From Phoebastria nigripes (Eukaryota > Chordata > Aves > Procellariiformes > Diomedeidae): 64,000 nucleotides of DNA. The position numbers and the translations under genes were made by a program. Numbering within the stretch: position 1 is the stretch's first letter; every line of letters starts with the position of its first letter. Under the pieces are notes generated by a model. The model did not search any database. It was not told the origin of the DNA and was given only the letters and a program-made list of their open reading frames with translations. The stretch is from contig JAYKAV010002042.1 in NCBI GenBank assembly GCA_035582835.1, positions 1,088,122 through 1,152,121 of the forward strand. The letters run 5' to 3'. This document shows positions 38,946 through 52,800 of the stretch, piece after piece.

Positions 38946-41900
38946 TCATTTAATCATACCCTCTAATGGCAGGAATTTGCACCTATTGCACCTACAATGG
39001 CACCTATTTGCAAAACATATTTCCATGGAGCCACTCAACCCAAAATGCCTTTTTAGACAACAGAAGCACTCAGGCATTTCCAAGGTGTGATTCATTACCT
39101 CCTAATAAACACGTCTAAAGCAGCTTCTCTGAACTGTACCCTGAAACTGCATATTTCTCTCCACTGGCTATCAGGAAAACTAGGCTTGACTATGTCAGAT
39201 GTAATATAAACATCGAGGATGCCTGAAAGTTAGGTGAGATGACTTCCATGCCTGCTAAGCCTGAATACGAGGAATAGAAATTTGCTAACAGACAGCTCTT
39301 TGTTCAGTAACATCCAACGTCTGGAATTTTAAACTAGACAAATGCATTAAAGAAGTTAAACGCAAAAGGAAGGAAATTAACCACCAGAACACTATTACGG
39401 CTGGTGCTGATTCTTCCATTAGTGGAAATTTTAAATTAAGATTTTTTTTTAAGATGTGCTTTAGCTCAAACAGAAATTAATTCAGAGAAGCTATAAAGCC
39501 TGCTCTATGAGAACAGATTGGATGACACAATGGTTTTTCTGGTTGTATAATTTATGACTCGTTGAATACATTAGTAGAAAACATATTGCTGAGAACAATC
39601 TTTCATTGGTAAAAGTACGATACAGATGTTGTAAGAAGGATTCTTCTACCTCTAATCTTGGTAATATCAAGAAGCAGAAGTCTGAATGCCTATCAGTACT
39701 TGATTTCTCTTTGCACATCCAGGTACAAATATAAATTGTGTGATCAGAGTATCTTTGTGATATATGTAATAATTTCCTGCCATGATGGTTTGCTTGTCAA
39801 ACACACTTTGCCAAAACAGAAGCTGATTTTAAGGGTTGTTTTGTAGAATACACCTCAGGGGAACATGAAAGTGGAGGCAACTTANTGGGATGATTCAATT
39901 TTCAGGGAATATTTTAAAGAAAAAGTACATTGCCAGAATAATTTATAAATATGCCTTAGAACTAAAAGCGATAACCATACAAAACAGTGGTTTGCCTTAA
40001 GAGAATGCTTGTATAGAAAAGCAAAGCTCTCTGGAAGCGCAGTGATATGCTCCAGGGAAGCCATATTCCACTGTCTGAGTAGATGTCTGAGGAGCACAGA
40101 AGAACCATGTCTGAAATGCTGTTACTGAAAGTATGTTCACATGCACATGAAGGTGAACTGTCCTGAGAATCTGGAAAAGGCTAAAACCACATCTTAGTGC
40201 ATGTTAAAGATCACCAACAAATGCCTGGTCATCTGCTACGGAACAAAGCTGAATCAATATAAAGATTCAAGGCCCGTTCCTCGTATAGTAGCACCGTCTG
40301 AAATAAAATTCAGTTTCATACTTGAGTGTGTAAGAAAGGTTGTGGTAATGCTGTATGCATTACAGAATTATGTATTACACATATTGAACATAATTTTCTT
40401 CATTCTTCTCTTGTGGCACCTAAGAAGTTCACCAAATCCAGTACATTGTCCTGCCTCTGTCCCAAAGAGAACTTCGTAACACAAAGTTGAGGCTCCAAGG
40501 GGGCAGGGGAGCTCAGAAGAAAAACACGTTTCTAGCACTAAGCAAATAGGCCAAAATTGTTCTGTTAAAAAACCCTGATCTCACTGTAGAAAGAAATTAA
40601 AACTAGAAAAATACTGACCTAAAAAAAAGCATAAATGGTTTTGTAAACAGGCATGGAATCAAAAAGATAATTCAAAGAAAAGAGGGTAGGCAATGTTTGG
40701 CAACGCTGTTCCATAAACTGTGATCTTACCACAAATTGTATTAGTTACAAGCATCAGCTGTTCTTAGGGGACATCACTTCGCATCAAACACAATGACAAG
40801 CTATAATAGCATAATGGGTTATTATTCCCAGATCTGTGTGATTAGTACTCCATGGCAACCCAATGANAATGAAAGGCTTTGTCAGTAAGAAAGCATGTAC
40901 AAAACTATATGAAGCATGGTACATAAGGCTGTTAATAAATTAAGAATTTAAACACCAGCACTGACATTTCTTTCCATATACACAGAAAGGGGCACTGAAA
41001 TTTTCAGTACATTCTCAGCTGACCATCGCCATCTGGGGACTTCGCATTTCCCAAGACACTTTCACTCAGGGCTCAAGTCAGTTGAGAAGTTGGGTGCTTA
41101 AACCTGGCCTGTGGAACAGAAACCAGAAAACTGACCCAAATGATCTGGTTCCCAGTGAGTCACGCAGCAACTCAGAACAGGATCCACAACAGCCAACCTG
41201 GGCCCGACACTGCCTGAGATACATCCCCACATGGACCTTACATTGTTGGGNCACTTCAGATGTACAAAGCAGAGCAGAGAAGCAGCTCCTCCTTTTCAAT
41301 TTGGCTGTAACTGCTTTTTATGTAACAGGTTAACGGCTAGAGAACTCACCTAGAACATGGTAGCTTTGGGTTAAATGCTTAATTAAACCTCAGGGTTTTG
41401 AACTCTCATCTCCCACCTTCTTGGAGAGCACTCCCATTTTGTGGCTACCAGCCAGAACAGTAAGGATTACCCACGTCCCGCTTGTTCGAGGTTTGTCAAA
41501 TTTGAAGAAAGAATTCGATGTGCTTTGAATTAGAGATTAAATATAACAGCAAGCATGGCTCTAGCTCAGTAGTTGCCACTCAGTTAATCAATGAGTGACA
41601 ATTACTAAAAATTATGTGATAGATTAAATTATAACAAAAAGTAACATTAAACAATAAAGGTATTTGGGCAAGAGAATGCCTACATTGGTAAATTACCTCT
41701 TGTTCTTGTCACTGTGTGTTAGATACACTTCACAAATGCCTCCAAATCAGATGCTTCATATATTTCTACCTGTTTTCTGCCTGAGTCTGAGCCATTCTAA
41801 ATCATTTCTGTCATATTTGTCTTCATCCTGGGCTTCTTTTTGAATCCCAGTTTATTGTCCCACAAAGCAGAGCAACAGGTAGGGCAAGAATCAGCCTCCA

Positions 41901-43012
41901 AAGCAAGAATCGCTCCAGATGCCCCTCTCTTCCTAGTAAAGACATCTCTGGTTTGGCACGGTGTATCCTTGGGATATTAAATGCCACTAAGTAATTGCTG
42001 CACAAAAACCACATAGGAACATTTAAATGCTATAAAATGGACATTATGCTTTTTATGTACCCAGTCCACACCAATCAGGACCAAGTTACTAATCCAAAAT
42101 AAATCAGTCTTTCACGTAAGATAAAAAGATGCCAAGGTGATGACCAATAAAATGAATGTCCACTTACACTGATTTATTTTCTACTTCATTCTAACCAACC
42201 ATAAATGCTGCATTTGTAACAGTAAGATTTGTTGCATATAATTTTCTTAACATCTTTAAATAAGATAAACNAATATGTGAAAGGATTACAGTTAATCAGA
42301 TTATATTAAAGACCCTGGGCATGTTAAATATGACCCTCACATATACTAGGCACTTAACCAAAACCACAGGGATGGATGCTCTCCCCTGCAGCTAGACCCA
42401 GGCTAACTGGCCCCTACTCTCTGTTTAGGTGGAGGCATGGTGAAAACGCCAGGACTCTGCACTTTGTGCATGGGCCCACTTCAGTAGATTTTACTTGCTG
42501 GGCAGATGAGTGCTTGAGCATCAGATTTGACACATGACAGAGAATGAAACACTCCTGAGGAAGTGGGAGTACAGATGAGAAAAGTCACTGTTTAAAGAAA
42601 CACGATTACCTGGTTCATGTGTTTAGACAGATCTCAGGACTGTCTGTGAGGTACACACACTGGCTCATAATGTTTGATTTACATACTAAAATCTGTATGC
42701 CCATGGCCACCTTAGCTACTCAGTAGACACAAGCTATTCTGAGTTACTTTGCCTTGACCGACAGAAGAGCACAGACAGAACCAATCAAATGAGCTATTCT
42801 GTGGCAGCTGTCTAACTCTACCATAAATGCAACATAATTCATGAATTAATTGAAAATATATCCTTAAAGCTGGATAAGCATGCTGAAATGCTGAAATCTA
42901 TAGGGTAATCTTTTATTCAGCATTTCAGAAAAGATGATGTCATAGAAGTGAGTTACAATAGATGAAATTGCAAACATCAGGCATAAGGACTGATAAAAAA
43001 TTGTATTATGTG

Positions 43013-43026
43013 TTTTTTTTTTTTTT
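43013..43026 (+). repeat. Poly-T tract, 14 nt
   Basis: Fourteen T on the plus strand, which is poly-A on the FRY strand. No retroelement was recognised beside it. Confidence 0.95.
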
Positions 43027-43531
43027 AAACTTTACATTGTATTTTGATTTTATGATTCTGTAAAAAGAAATCAAAGATAATTTTCTTTTCCTGAAAAAAG
43101 CATAGTCTAAAACTTTATGTGGATTATCCTAATACAGTAATTTTAAAATACAGTATGTGGGCTTTTAAAAAACACACATGAAATCAGTCTAACTAATTGC
43201 ACTGATGTAAACAGTTAAATACTCCCTTGTCTTCAGTGAAAAAGCCTTAGGACAGTGCTCAGCTTTCTGAAAATGCTGCTCAGTATATCTTACTTGAATT
43301 ATCAATGCAGATATTTATCAGAATTTCATGACACTGTGCCGGTTCTTGTACAGTTTATGGAAAACCGTAGCTATCATTTGAATCCATAATGCATATGATG
43401 TGTATGATTTAAAACAGAAAAAAGAGATTGAAAAAGATTGTCATCAATCACACTGATCATTTGTGTCATAAGAAGTTTAATGACTGAAGATCATTTTCTG
43501 TATTAATTAGCAAGATATGTTATATATATTT

Positions 43532-43551
43532 ACACACACACACACACACAC
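43532..43551 (+). repeat. (AC)10 microsatellite, next to a TA-rich run
   Basis: Ten AC units, preceded by TATATATATTT at 43521-43531 and followed by GTATAAC. A compound TA/CA repeat. Confidence 0.95.
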
Positions 43552-44867
43552 GTATAACAATAATGTATAGATTCAAACCTTCCAGCCAAATGTTTCAAAC
43601 TCTGCTTCTATAAAGTAGGTAAACATGTTCAACATAATAAATGTAAACTATATCAACTTGAAATGTCATTTCTGGATTTAATATTATAAAAATGAAAACT
43701 TTGTAACAAAAAGTCATGCCCTAAGGATATCATCATAACATAAATGTAATCTTTAAAATGCATGACATCTCAGGCAGGCAGGCTTTAGGAGAATTTACCA
43801 ATAAGGTTGAAATTTGGTATGTAAATGTTTAGGATATGTGCTAGCTGTGCAAGAGGATCTGACTAGTATTGTACATCCCTTTGTACTTAATTGAGAAAAA
43901 TGCTTGATTAAAATCAGTGGCAGCAACTTTGTAGAAACTATCTCATTACTTTGCAGGAAGATTCCCTTTTGTAACACGAAAATGGCTGCATAAAGTAATA
44001 ATAGACTTTATGGTGAACCAGAAAAGATGGTATTAATATTAGGCAGAAAGCCATTCTAAGCATCTATTAATACCATAAGCACATAATAAATTTAAACAAA
44101 TCTCTAACTTGCCAGTAGTGGGATGCTTCCATTTTACTCCTTGAAGGAGACAAATGTCATTAACATGCTATTTGCCTTCTTCCAAATCTCTAANGAGGAT
44201 ATAAAATAAAATAAAGCATAGAGTCCATCCCTGCAGTACCCAACTGCTTAGCTCAATCTAATGTGACAACAAAGCATCAGTAAGGATACTTTATTTACAG
44301 TGCCTCATGCCAGTTTTTAACACATTGCTTATAAAACTATTATGCTTGAAAGTAGGCTGAGTGACACTCAAATATTCACTAATACCCAAACACATGGTCT
44401 GTTTCTTCATTCACCTGAGAACACTGTCAAAAGCCCCCAGATCTGTCTGACATCCTGCTCTGGGAGATCCTAGGACAGACTAGCTTTTATTATTAGCTTA
44501 TACACTACCTGCTGTATCAGAGAAGAAATGCATTAGGAAGTTATCTGCTACTGCATTACAAGTAATAATAAATAGAACAATAATCTGGTAAGAGTATTTC
44601 TTTGTACATCTATGTGCTTTCCACTGTGTGCTGCATTACCTCGTTGGACTCAGGCTTTCAGAAGTGAAAATGATAAGCGAGGTAATATAGTGGATGTATG
44701 ATTAATCTGATGCCAAATGAACCAACTGTTGACCCAGTTACCTTAACAGCACACACAAGTCACTTGCTGCTCTCCTCACCTGATAACATTTAACACTTTC
44801 TGTCACCTAACCCAAGCACCAAGGTAAAGCAAGGCATACCCTTTGCTGGTGGGATTTGCTATAAATC

Positions 44868-44925
44868 AAGGATGTAGGCTGGAAATCAGGACTCCTGCAC
44901 TGCATTCTGTGCTTGGGAGGGGATT
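44868..44925 (+). mobile_element. Possible decayed tRNA-derived SINE fragment
   Basis: The plus strand holds AGGCTGGAAATCAGGACTCC followed by TGCACTGCATTCTGTGCTTGGGAGGGGA. This resembles the body of tRNA-derived SINEs of reptiles, which carry an AGGCTGGGAGTCAGGACTCCTGGGTTC-type stretch. Only about 50 bp can be matched from memory and the A-box part upstream is not clear. It may instead be a chance likeness. The C/T-rich stretch that follows is not explained by it. Confidence 0.3.
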
Positions 44926-44929
44926 TCTC

Positions 44930-45405
44930 TGTCTCTCACCTCCCCCATCTCCCCAGCTGCTCTCTTCTTACTCCATCTCTACAATCTGGTGTCTCCTCAC
45001 GGCTGTGTCTTCCCCACTTCAGGCTCCCCATTCTACTCCCAGACTCCCATGAACTGTTCCCCTTGCCCAGCCAAACATTGCTCATCTCGTCGTTCCAGCC
45101 CTCTCACCCCTGTCCCATCCCTACTCCTTCACCCACCCCTTTCCAGTCCCCCCTTGGCCCCGTTTCGTACCAGACACTCCTCACTTCTACTCCCGCTGTC
45201 TGGGAAGCATCAATTCCTCTATTACCGATTCCTCCTCCACGATGACTGCCCTGCCTCTTCTCCCTTCATTCCCGCTGGCTCTTTGCTGGGCTTTTAATCC
45301 AAATTCGCTCTCCCCTCGGCGCTCACTTTCTTTGTGCAGTCACCGTAAGGAGCCAGTTGGCTGTAAGGTGTCTGTCCCCCACCCACCACCAAGATCCTCG
45401 TCAAG
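44930..45405 (+). other. Pyrimidine-rich tract of unknown origin
   Basis: For nearly 500 bp the plus strand is dominated by C and T (many CTCC, TCCC, CCCATCC stretches) inside an AT-rich intron, so the transcribed FRY strand is purine-rich here. Open frames of up to 110 codons in two plus frames come from this composition and look like nothing known (serine, proline and leucine dominate). No clean repeat unit is visible. It could be a degenerate polypyrimidine repeat or the remnant of a mobile element. Confidence 0.5.
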
Positions 45406-48400
45406 AGAGTTTTTAACATGAACAAACAACAGTGGTTTTGCATTTTCTCATTCTTAGAGAGGGTAGAACCATTTCTGCAGAAAATTACAAAATTCACCTT
45501 CAGGGACATTAAGTTTAGAAGTGCTTTAGCCCAAACCATGAAGCTCAGGAAAAATTACTGGCAACAGAAAAGAGGGTTTTTACATAAAAAAGTAGGCACA
45601 GCAATATACACANATAATCATTAACAAATATTCTCTTTTATTCTATCTTTTTAGAAAATTCCAACCTGTCTATATTAACAATTTAGTTTTAAAAGTTGAT
45701 TAAAATAATAATTCCAATGATTCCAGTAACTTCACTTGCCATAGAAGTCTGCAGCTCCCTGTAACACCCAATTCTACCTGCCCTGTCCCTTACTGCTTGA
45801 ATACATGACAGACAAATGAGTAAAAACAATCAAAATTTTTAATTTCACTTTCCCTTTGAAAAGGGAATGTATTTCCCTTAAAATGTCTATTTTATGACAT
45901 ACATGTTAAAGATTCACTATGGACAAGCTGAGACTTTGCTTAATTTACTACAAACCCCAATGACTTTTGTATTTCAAAAGCAGTACTTTCCAACTTTTGA
46001 TTCCCAGAGAGTTATTGTTCTTGATCAAGCACTCACCCCAGTAAAGAATACATACGTTGCTCTGCCACATTTTCCTGCCTATGAGTAACAGAACAAAAAT
46101 CAAAATAACCGCCTAGCTTTGGTTCAGATGGCACACAGATAAAGGGTGTGGTAAGGTTATTTGTTTCAAACATCTGCCTTCAAAGAAAAAGAATTATAGC
46201 TAAGTAACTTCCTCCTCATTTAAGGCATCAGTAGCAACAAATATGCACCCTGTGGAATTTAAAATAATCCAAAGACATTTCCATTTTAAAATTACTACTT
46301 ACTGCCAATTAAAAATCTCGTTACAAATAATAACTAGTTGAGTCATGATTTCCAATGTGTCATTTGGCTACCAAGAATGTGAAGGAAGAAAGGTTCTTCC
46401 AGTAAAGGAATAGAAGACAGGGTTTCATTTCTAGCTCTAACACAGGTTTCATGTGCAATCTTGTGTTTCTCAGTTAAATTCTCTGTTTCAATTTGCCCAG
46501 TAATAGCAATAAAGGAATAATACTTCCATCTTTCATATTCATGTAATAATGCTGAAAGAATTTAAGACTGTAAAGCTTCCAGATGGGAAGCACTGTATGA
46601 ATATTATTATAATGTAGACCATTGCAAGCAAGGTATTTGCAGCAGTTTCCCTGTATCTGAACAAATGAATGTCATTTGCATCTTGTGAATGTATTTCAAA
46701 AGAAGCAACACTATGAGTTTTGTGTGCAGTCCTCTCAAAGGTGTGACTGAAGCTTGTCTCACAGCTGGGGTATTTACAAAGGCTGTCACAGCAAGGATTT
46801 TCTTATGTCTAAGAAGACAGGACGCTTATGTTGTCTTTTTTCATCAGGTGGACTTCCCTCTTCACTACCTAACAAACAGCCTTGTTTTATAAATACTGTA
46901 GAAACTTAGGTATCTTTAAGAACTCTACCCTTCTCTGAATTGTTCTGAATTTGGTCAACATGTTCAAAAAAGGCAAGCAGACTGAATAAGCTTTGCTTCC
47001 ATTGGAAAGCAGACTAAAAATAATTCCAGTTATAAGGGAATAAATTGCAAAACCTGATGTCAGGTAGCTTAGAATACTTTCAACACATGATATGTCTGTA
47101 ATACGCTCAGAATAAACCTGATTCTGAAAATATACAACAATATATTACTGTGAGTAAATGCAGAAACCTACTCTACAAACTTCTCAAGGAAGAACTTTGG
47201 CTAGAACTCTATACAGGTGTCCTTCTGACTGAAAAGGCAAATTGATCCAGACATTTAAAGACATTCATAAATAACAATCAGAAATGCAGTAACAAAGATA
47301 ATTGTATATATTCTGTTCAACAAAAGTTGTTCAAGGCAATCAATATCAAAACAAACAAATTGATAAATGGACATCCTTTGAAGTTTAATTTGCTCCACAT
47401 ACAAGTTGAGACTCTTCAAAGTTAGAGACAGAGGAGAGCTAGATAGGTAGAGGTTAGGAAAAAATGTTAGTATAATGATCACCTAATTATAGGAGAATTC
47501 CTGCAAAACAAGACCTTTGGCAGACTTCTGTGCTGAGCCAGGTACTACTGGTTATTTAAGAATTCAAGGGAATATAAATGAGTCTTTCAAAGTCAAGCCT
47601 TTCAAAATAAAACTAAAACCATCTGCAACTTCACAATTATAAATAAAATCAAGAACAATAATAACCAAGATCTGTTACATTCTTTTGATCAGTCCTTGTC
47701 TAACGCCAATCCATCTAACGTCTTCCCATTTCCACCTTACACAAATCATGATTTCTGACCCCCTCACTGACTAATGAAAACCACAGCAGCCTCTGTACTT
47801 GTATGCATTAGTGCTACATTTGATGACAACAAATTTCTGAAAGCATAGAAAGTATTCAGGATAAAGATTGTATAGCATGTCTCTCAAAAGGGTCCCATTT
47901 TTTTCTGTGTGAAACTTCTCTGCTAAGGCTCCAACCACCTAATTAAACTCTTTATCAGCAACACATTCCCCTGGAGACACGTGATAGATGTCACTACAGT
48001 GATACCACAGTATTTACAAAACAACACTCAGGTTTCTCTTCAAACCAGTGGCCTGAAAAACACCCCAAAAATCTTCCTTCTGGGATGTGACAGAGCTGAA
48101 TCTCNCAGGCAGCTCTGTAATACCAGTTGCATCAGTGACCTTGATATTTATGCACAAACATCAGTATTGTTGGTGGTCTCTCTATACTGGTGATCTCTGT
48201 ATTTCATGCAGAGGAGGAAGCAAGCAGCATTCAACAACTCAGTGAAACCACTGCTACTTGGCCAAACACAAACTAGGAAGCCAGTGTTTCTCAGATGTGT
48301 TTTCATTCAGTCACTTGTTTTAGAAAGCTCTGCTGTGAATAGAAAACCTTTGCCATCCCTCAGTTTTGAATGTGACTATAATTTGAAACATATAAAAGAT

Positions 48401-48429
48401 CATAAATATATATGGAATTGCCAGGCTTC

Positions 48430-49885
48430 TCAGTAGTTCCTGTGAGGAGGAGAGTCTGTGCTCCCAAACTCCGGACTTGCACAAGTTCTACCTTTCCCCC
48501 TTATCAGAAGTGCCATACCAAGGGGCACTCCAGCACCTGGCAGACAGAGGCCGGAGAGACCTTGCTGGTGAAGACTGAGGCAAAGGTGGCACTCAGTACC
48601 TCAGTCCACTGTCACTAAATCCCTTGCCCCATTCAGCGACAGGTCCACATTTTCCTTGTTCAGCCTTTTACCACTAATGAAGCAAGAGAAACTCTTCTTG
48701 TTGCTGTTGATATCCCTTGCAATTCCCATCTCCAGTTGAGCTTTGGATTTCCAAGCACCATCCCTGCATGCCCGGGCAATGTTTATAAATTCCTCCTTTG
48801 TAGCCAACCCCCACTTCCACCTCTGATATACTGCCTTTTTTGCATTGGAGCTCAGCCATGAAGTCCCTGATAAGCCAAGCCGGTCTCCTCCTATGTCTGC
48901 TTGTTTCCCTGAGTATTGGGGTGTCCCACTCTCACACTTGGAAGATGCTGACCTCAAAGACCTGCCAGCTTTCCTGAGTTCCTTTGACTTTCAGAGCTGT
49001 CCCCCATGGGATCCCACCTAACAGTTTCTGAAATCTGAAAAACTGAAATCTGTTCTCCTAAAGTCCAGGGTCTGTACTCTGCTGCCCTCTTTCCTCACTC
49101 TTCTCAGGATCTTGAGCTCCAACCAGTTCTTACTTGTTAGTTGATAGCAAATCCAGCTGCACTTCACCCCTGGTTGGTCCACCCTGTATCAAGAAGTTAT
49201 TCCCAACACCCTCGAGAAATCTTGACTGCTTGTGTCCTACTACGTTGCACTTCCAGGAGACGTCAGGAGGTTCAAGTCCCCCATGTGAACCAACATCAGC
49301 AATTCATCAACTTCTTCGAGTTATTTAAAGAAGGCTTTGCCCGCTTCCTCACCCTGATTGGGTGGCCTGTAACAGATTCCCACCATCATGTAACCCTTAA
49401 AGTCCTCTCTTCTGTTCCTGACATACAAACTGTCAAGCACACTGTCACCCACCCATCCCACAGAAAAGCTCCATACACATGAGGAGCTCCTTCACAATGA
49501 CGGCAACCTCCAGCCCTCATCTTCCCTGCAGGTCCTTCCTGAAAAGCTTGTATCCATCCATCACAGCCCTCCAACTGTGTGTGCTGTTAACACCAAGCCT
49601 GCTACTCCAATGATGTTGTAGTCTTGTGACTGCATGCAGCACTTTACTTCCTCCTGCTTGTTTTCCAGAGTGCGTGTATTTGTATACATACACTTAAGGT
49701 GGGTGCCTCTTCATCCTGTTTTACAGTTCCTGAGGTCTCTCTTGTTCCCTTTGCCTTGCACCCTTTGCTTTCCACCCCAGTTCACTGCTACCTAACTGAA
49801 CTATGGGTCATAATCTCCCTCCACTATCCTTCCTAGTTTCAAGCTCTTAGCAGGCTGATGAGCTGGTTGGCAGATGTCTTGCCCC
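48430..49885 (-). mobile_element. CR1-family LINE fragment: endonuclease domain plus start of RT linker
   Basis: This piece is complementary in content to the other copies: it carries the 5' half of ORF2 and lacks the reverse transcriptase. Reading on the minus strand from high coordinates, an endonuclease N-terminal segment YTNTRTLENKQEE lies near 49690, then VGICYRPPNQGEE at about 49384-49350, then MGDLN near 49286-49270 (the family's MGDFN catalytic region). The linker follows at 48957-48601, with YQRWKWGLATKEEF, ARACRDGAWKSKAQLE and NKKSF. An in-frame TAA at 49323-49321 and other breaks make it a dead copy. It ends before the RT palm motifs, so it is 3'-truncated, rearranged, or interrupted by deletion. 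Edges are approximate, the low side least certain. Confidence 0.85.
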
Positions 49886-52800
49886 ACTATGTCATACTAT
49901 TGAACACCTTTCCATTTACATTCTTGAAAAATATAAACAGTATAAGAACTTACAATATGTGGCTGAAAGAGCTGCTGTGAAGTTTGAACACTAGGTTTAG
50001 TATTCCTTTTAGCTGAAGCAATAGACAAAGGATTGGATGATTCAGAGGTAAGTATATTAAAGAAGAAGGGATTTTCTTTCTATGGACAATTGATTTGCAT
50101 CTATTTTAGGTAATTGCAGTGAATGAAAAATCACCAACTCACAAATAATTCAGCTACCTACCTCTGTGAAATTATTCTGCAGTCCAAATTTATCACGGAA
50201 ACAACAACAGAAAAAACAACTTCACTGCTGATGCTCTGAAGCAGAGAAGAGCGGGATGCAAAAGCTAGATTGGCCTGGAGAAGGAAGTAGCTCTGATATT
50301 TAGAAGCAGGCATGGGTACAGGAGTCACTATTAAGAAAGTAAATATGATTTACCATACAGCTCCACCAGTCTAATAGCAGGAATCAGCCAAAACTACCTC
50401 CTGCTCTTAGCCATGTATCCTTGCCCCCTTCCTTGTGCTGACATGAGCATCTACACCATTTTAGAAAGTTTAACTGGCAGGATATTAACTGTATGGGAAG
50501 TTAGGGTGGGAGTGAAGGGGTAGGAGCACGTGGACAGGGACAAGAGGCTGGGGTGGGACTGCCCCTCCCAAGCACAGCTACTGCAATGCCACACCTGCCC
50601 ATCGTGGATTCAACACCCACAGGAATTCAGTCTCTACGGCTACCAACTCAAAGCAAGTGTCAGAGCACTTACCAATCGCTTAGAAACTCAGGAATGAATA
50701 CAGAAAATAAAGCTGGACAAGCACATGCAATCGGAATTCTGGAGGTGCGGAAACTGCTTCCTACTGTCCACAAGAGAGTTTAAACTATTAATGAAATGAG
50801 TGCATCAAAAGTGACTGAAATACAAAAGGAATGTTAAGTAGCATTTCGGCTTATATCCCCCTTTACTAAACCATGAACGCTTTTGTACGCTTTATACACT
50901 TAAGGTAACCTGTATATTATCTCTTCCCTTATACTTACATGTTCTTTTATTTATATATATATAAACCTAACAGCTTCTTCACTGGAATTTTATATGCATA
51001 GAGGAAACCACAAGAACTGTTAGTTCTTTCCCTGATCTTTTTGAATAGTAACTAGCTATATTGGAAAAAACCAAACTGCAGGTAATTTGATAAACCAACA
51101 GTACTGCAACATCAGATATCACAAATTAATCACTCAAAGTGGATATTAATAGTACAACAGGTTTGTTTTTGCCACGAGTAAAATTATTGGAACCTTTATG
51201 GAATATGTACCACTAATGATCTATGCCTAGTTTATGCCTAGTTTCCAGACTATTTTATATTTTGAGATAAGGACTGAAGTTTTGCCACAAAAATTTATGC
51301 ACTAAGACTGCACTCAAATTACTTGTAGATGTTTACGACAATAATTCAAACTTCTTAATGGCAAGCAAACTCATTCTGTAAATAAACTGAATTTTACAAT
51401 AGAGCATTTTGGTTCTCTCATGCTTTTTTCCTCCCAATATGGTAGAAACAATTCTGGAAGGTCCTGAAGAGAGTAGCAAACATCAAAAATCCTCTTTTAA
51501 GAGTTCTCAGGTCCCCAAAGTCATAAAACTTCCATTCTCCCTTCTAAGAAGAACCATGTCAAAATGCAAATTCTAAAATGGTTACCACCCAGAACACAGC
51601 CCAAACACTCTGGTTTAATACCTTTCCCTACAGCTCTGTGGAGAAGAGGATCAGATCTGCAGACAAATATAAAGAAGGTGGTCCTAGGAGATAACAGTCG
51701 CCACTATTAAGCAAGTCACTTTTCTGCCGGTAATCACAGACTACTTAAAGCTGAAGAATACACTAAGCACCCTAATTTCAGGCTCAATGGATAGAGCAAT
51801 CAATTCCCTTTATGTAGCAAGACAGCTTGAATTAATAGCATCCTTTGTCCAAGGCAGAGTCACATGCCAATGCCTGAGCAGATGCTAACCTTCGTCCCCA
51901 GGGCCCCCTAAAGGTGGAGGCTAAGTGGCCAGCTTTCTGCAGGTGTGTTAGGGTGAGACCTCAGTAGCAAGCAAGAGGAGAAGGTCCAAGCATGGCCCCA
52001 GCCCAGGCTGCAGGTTCTCCATCAGTGCCAGCTTGCTCTCCCACTTAGCACAGCCACACGTCCCTGCCCCTTCCCCAGCTGCAGGCCACCCACTCGCTTC
52101 AGGCAAGAACTGATCCTTTCCCTGCAGGGCGAATTTGCAGCACATCAGCTTCTTGAATCAGCTCACTTTGGGTCTGCAAGAGTAGGAATGCCAGAGCAAA
52201 AGAGATGGCAGGGAAGAAGTTCTTCTTGTTCAGTGAATGTGTTTGTTTAAGTTGGCACTGAGAAACACAAAGGAGCCTCTTTCCTTCATTGGTATCTTGC
52301 TGCAATCACTGTCTGATAGCACGGTATGCTTAGCGTATTCAGCTTTAAACAGGTCTATGTTTGCCTGCAGATAAGCAACCCCCTACAAAACGGCTGTTAT
52401 CATCTTCCTGCACAATAAAATCTTACTAGAATATCAAAACAGTGCACCACAGAACTTACACATAATGCAGAAACTGCCCAGGGCCTTCCCTTTCCCTTGC
52501 TCATGGATATAGGACTTCACGAATATTCTCTGGAAAAAGGCTGAATTTTATTGCTATATGTATTACATTCATTTAATGAAGGACTACATGGCAGCCAACA
52601 AGCCCCCAGGCTTCACATTGGCCATCGAGAAGTTTCTCTTAACGCCTGATGCTCTTCTGACAACATAACTTGTTTGGATGCTAGCACTGCGTTCAGCTCG
52701 GTATGTGACGAGCAAGCTGCAGAGCAGCCAGAAGTGCTCCTGGGACTGTTCCGGGATGCTGTTGTGTTTGAGCCATGTGAGCAATAACTGATGCGGGTGC

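Noticed and set aside
44913..45297. Proline/serine/leucine-rich frames of 102-110 codons
   Set aside because: Overlapping frames in a C/T-rich tract give this composition automatically; no start context or splice sites.
49270..49286. GGTTCAAGTCC as a tRNA B box
   Set aside because: It is part of the antisense of the CR1 endonuclease MGDLN segment; no A box or cloverleaf fits around it.
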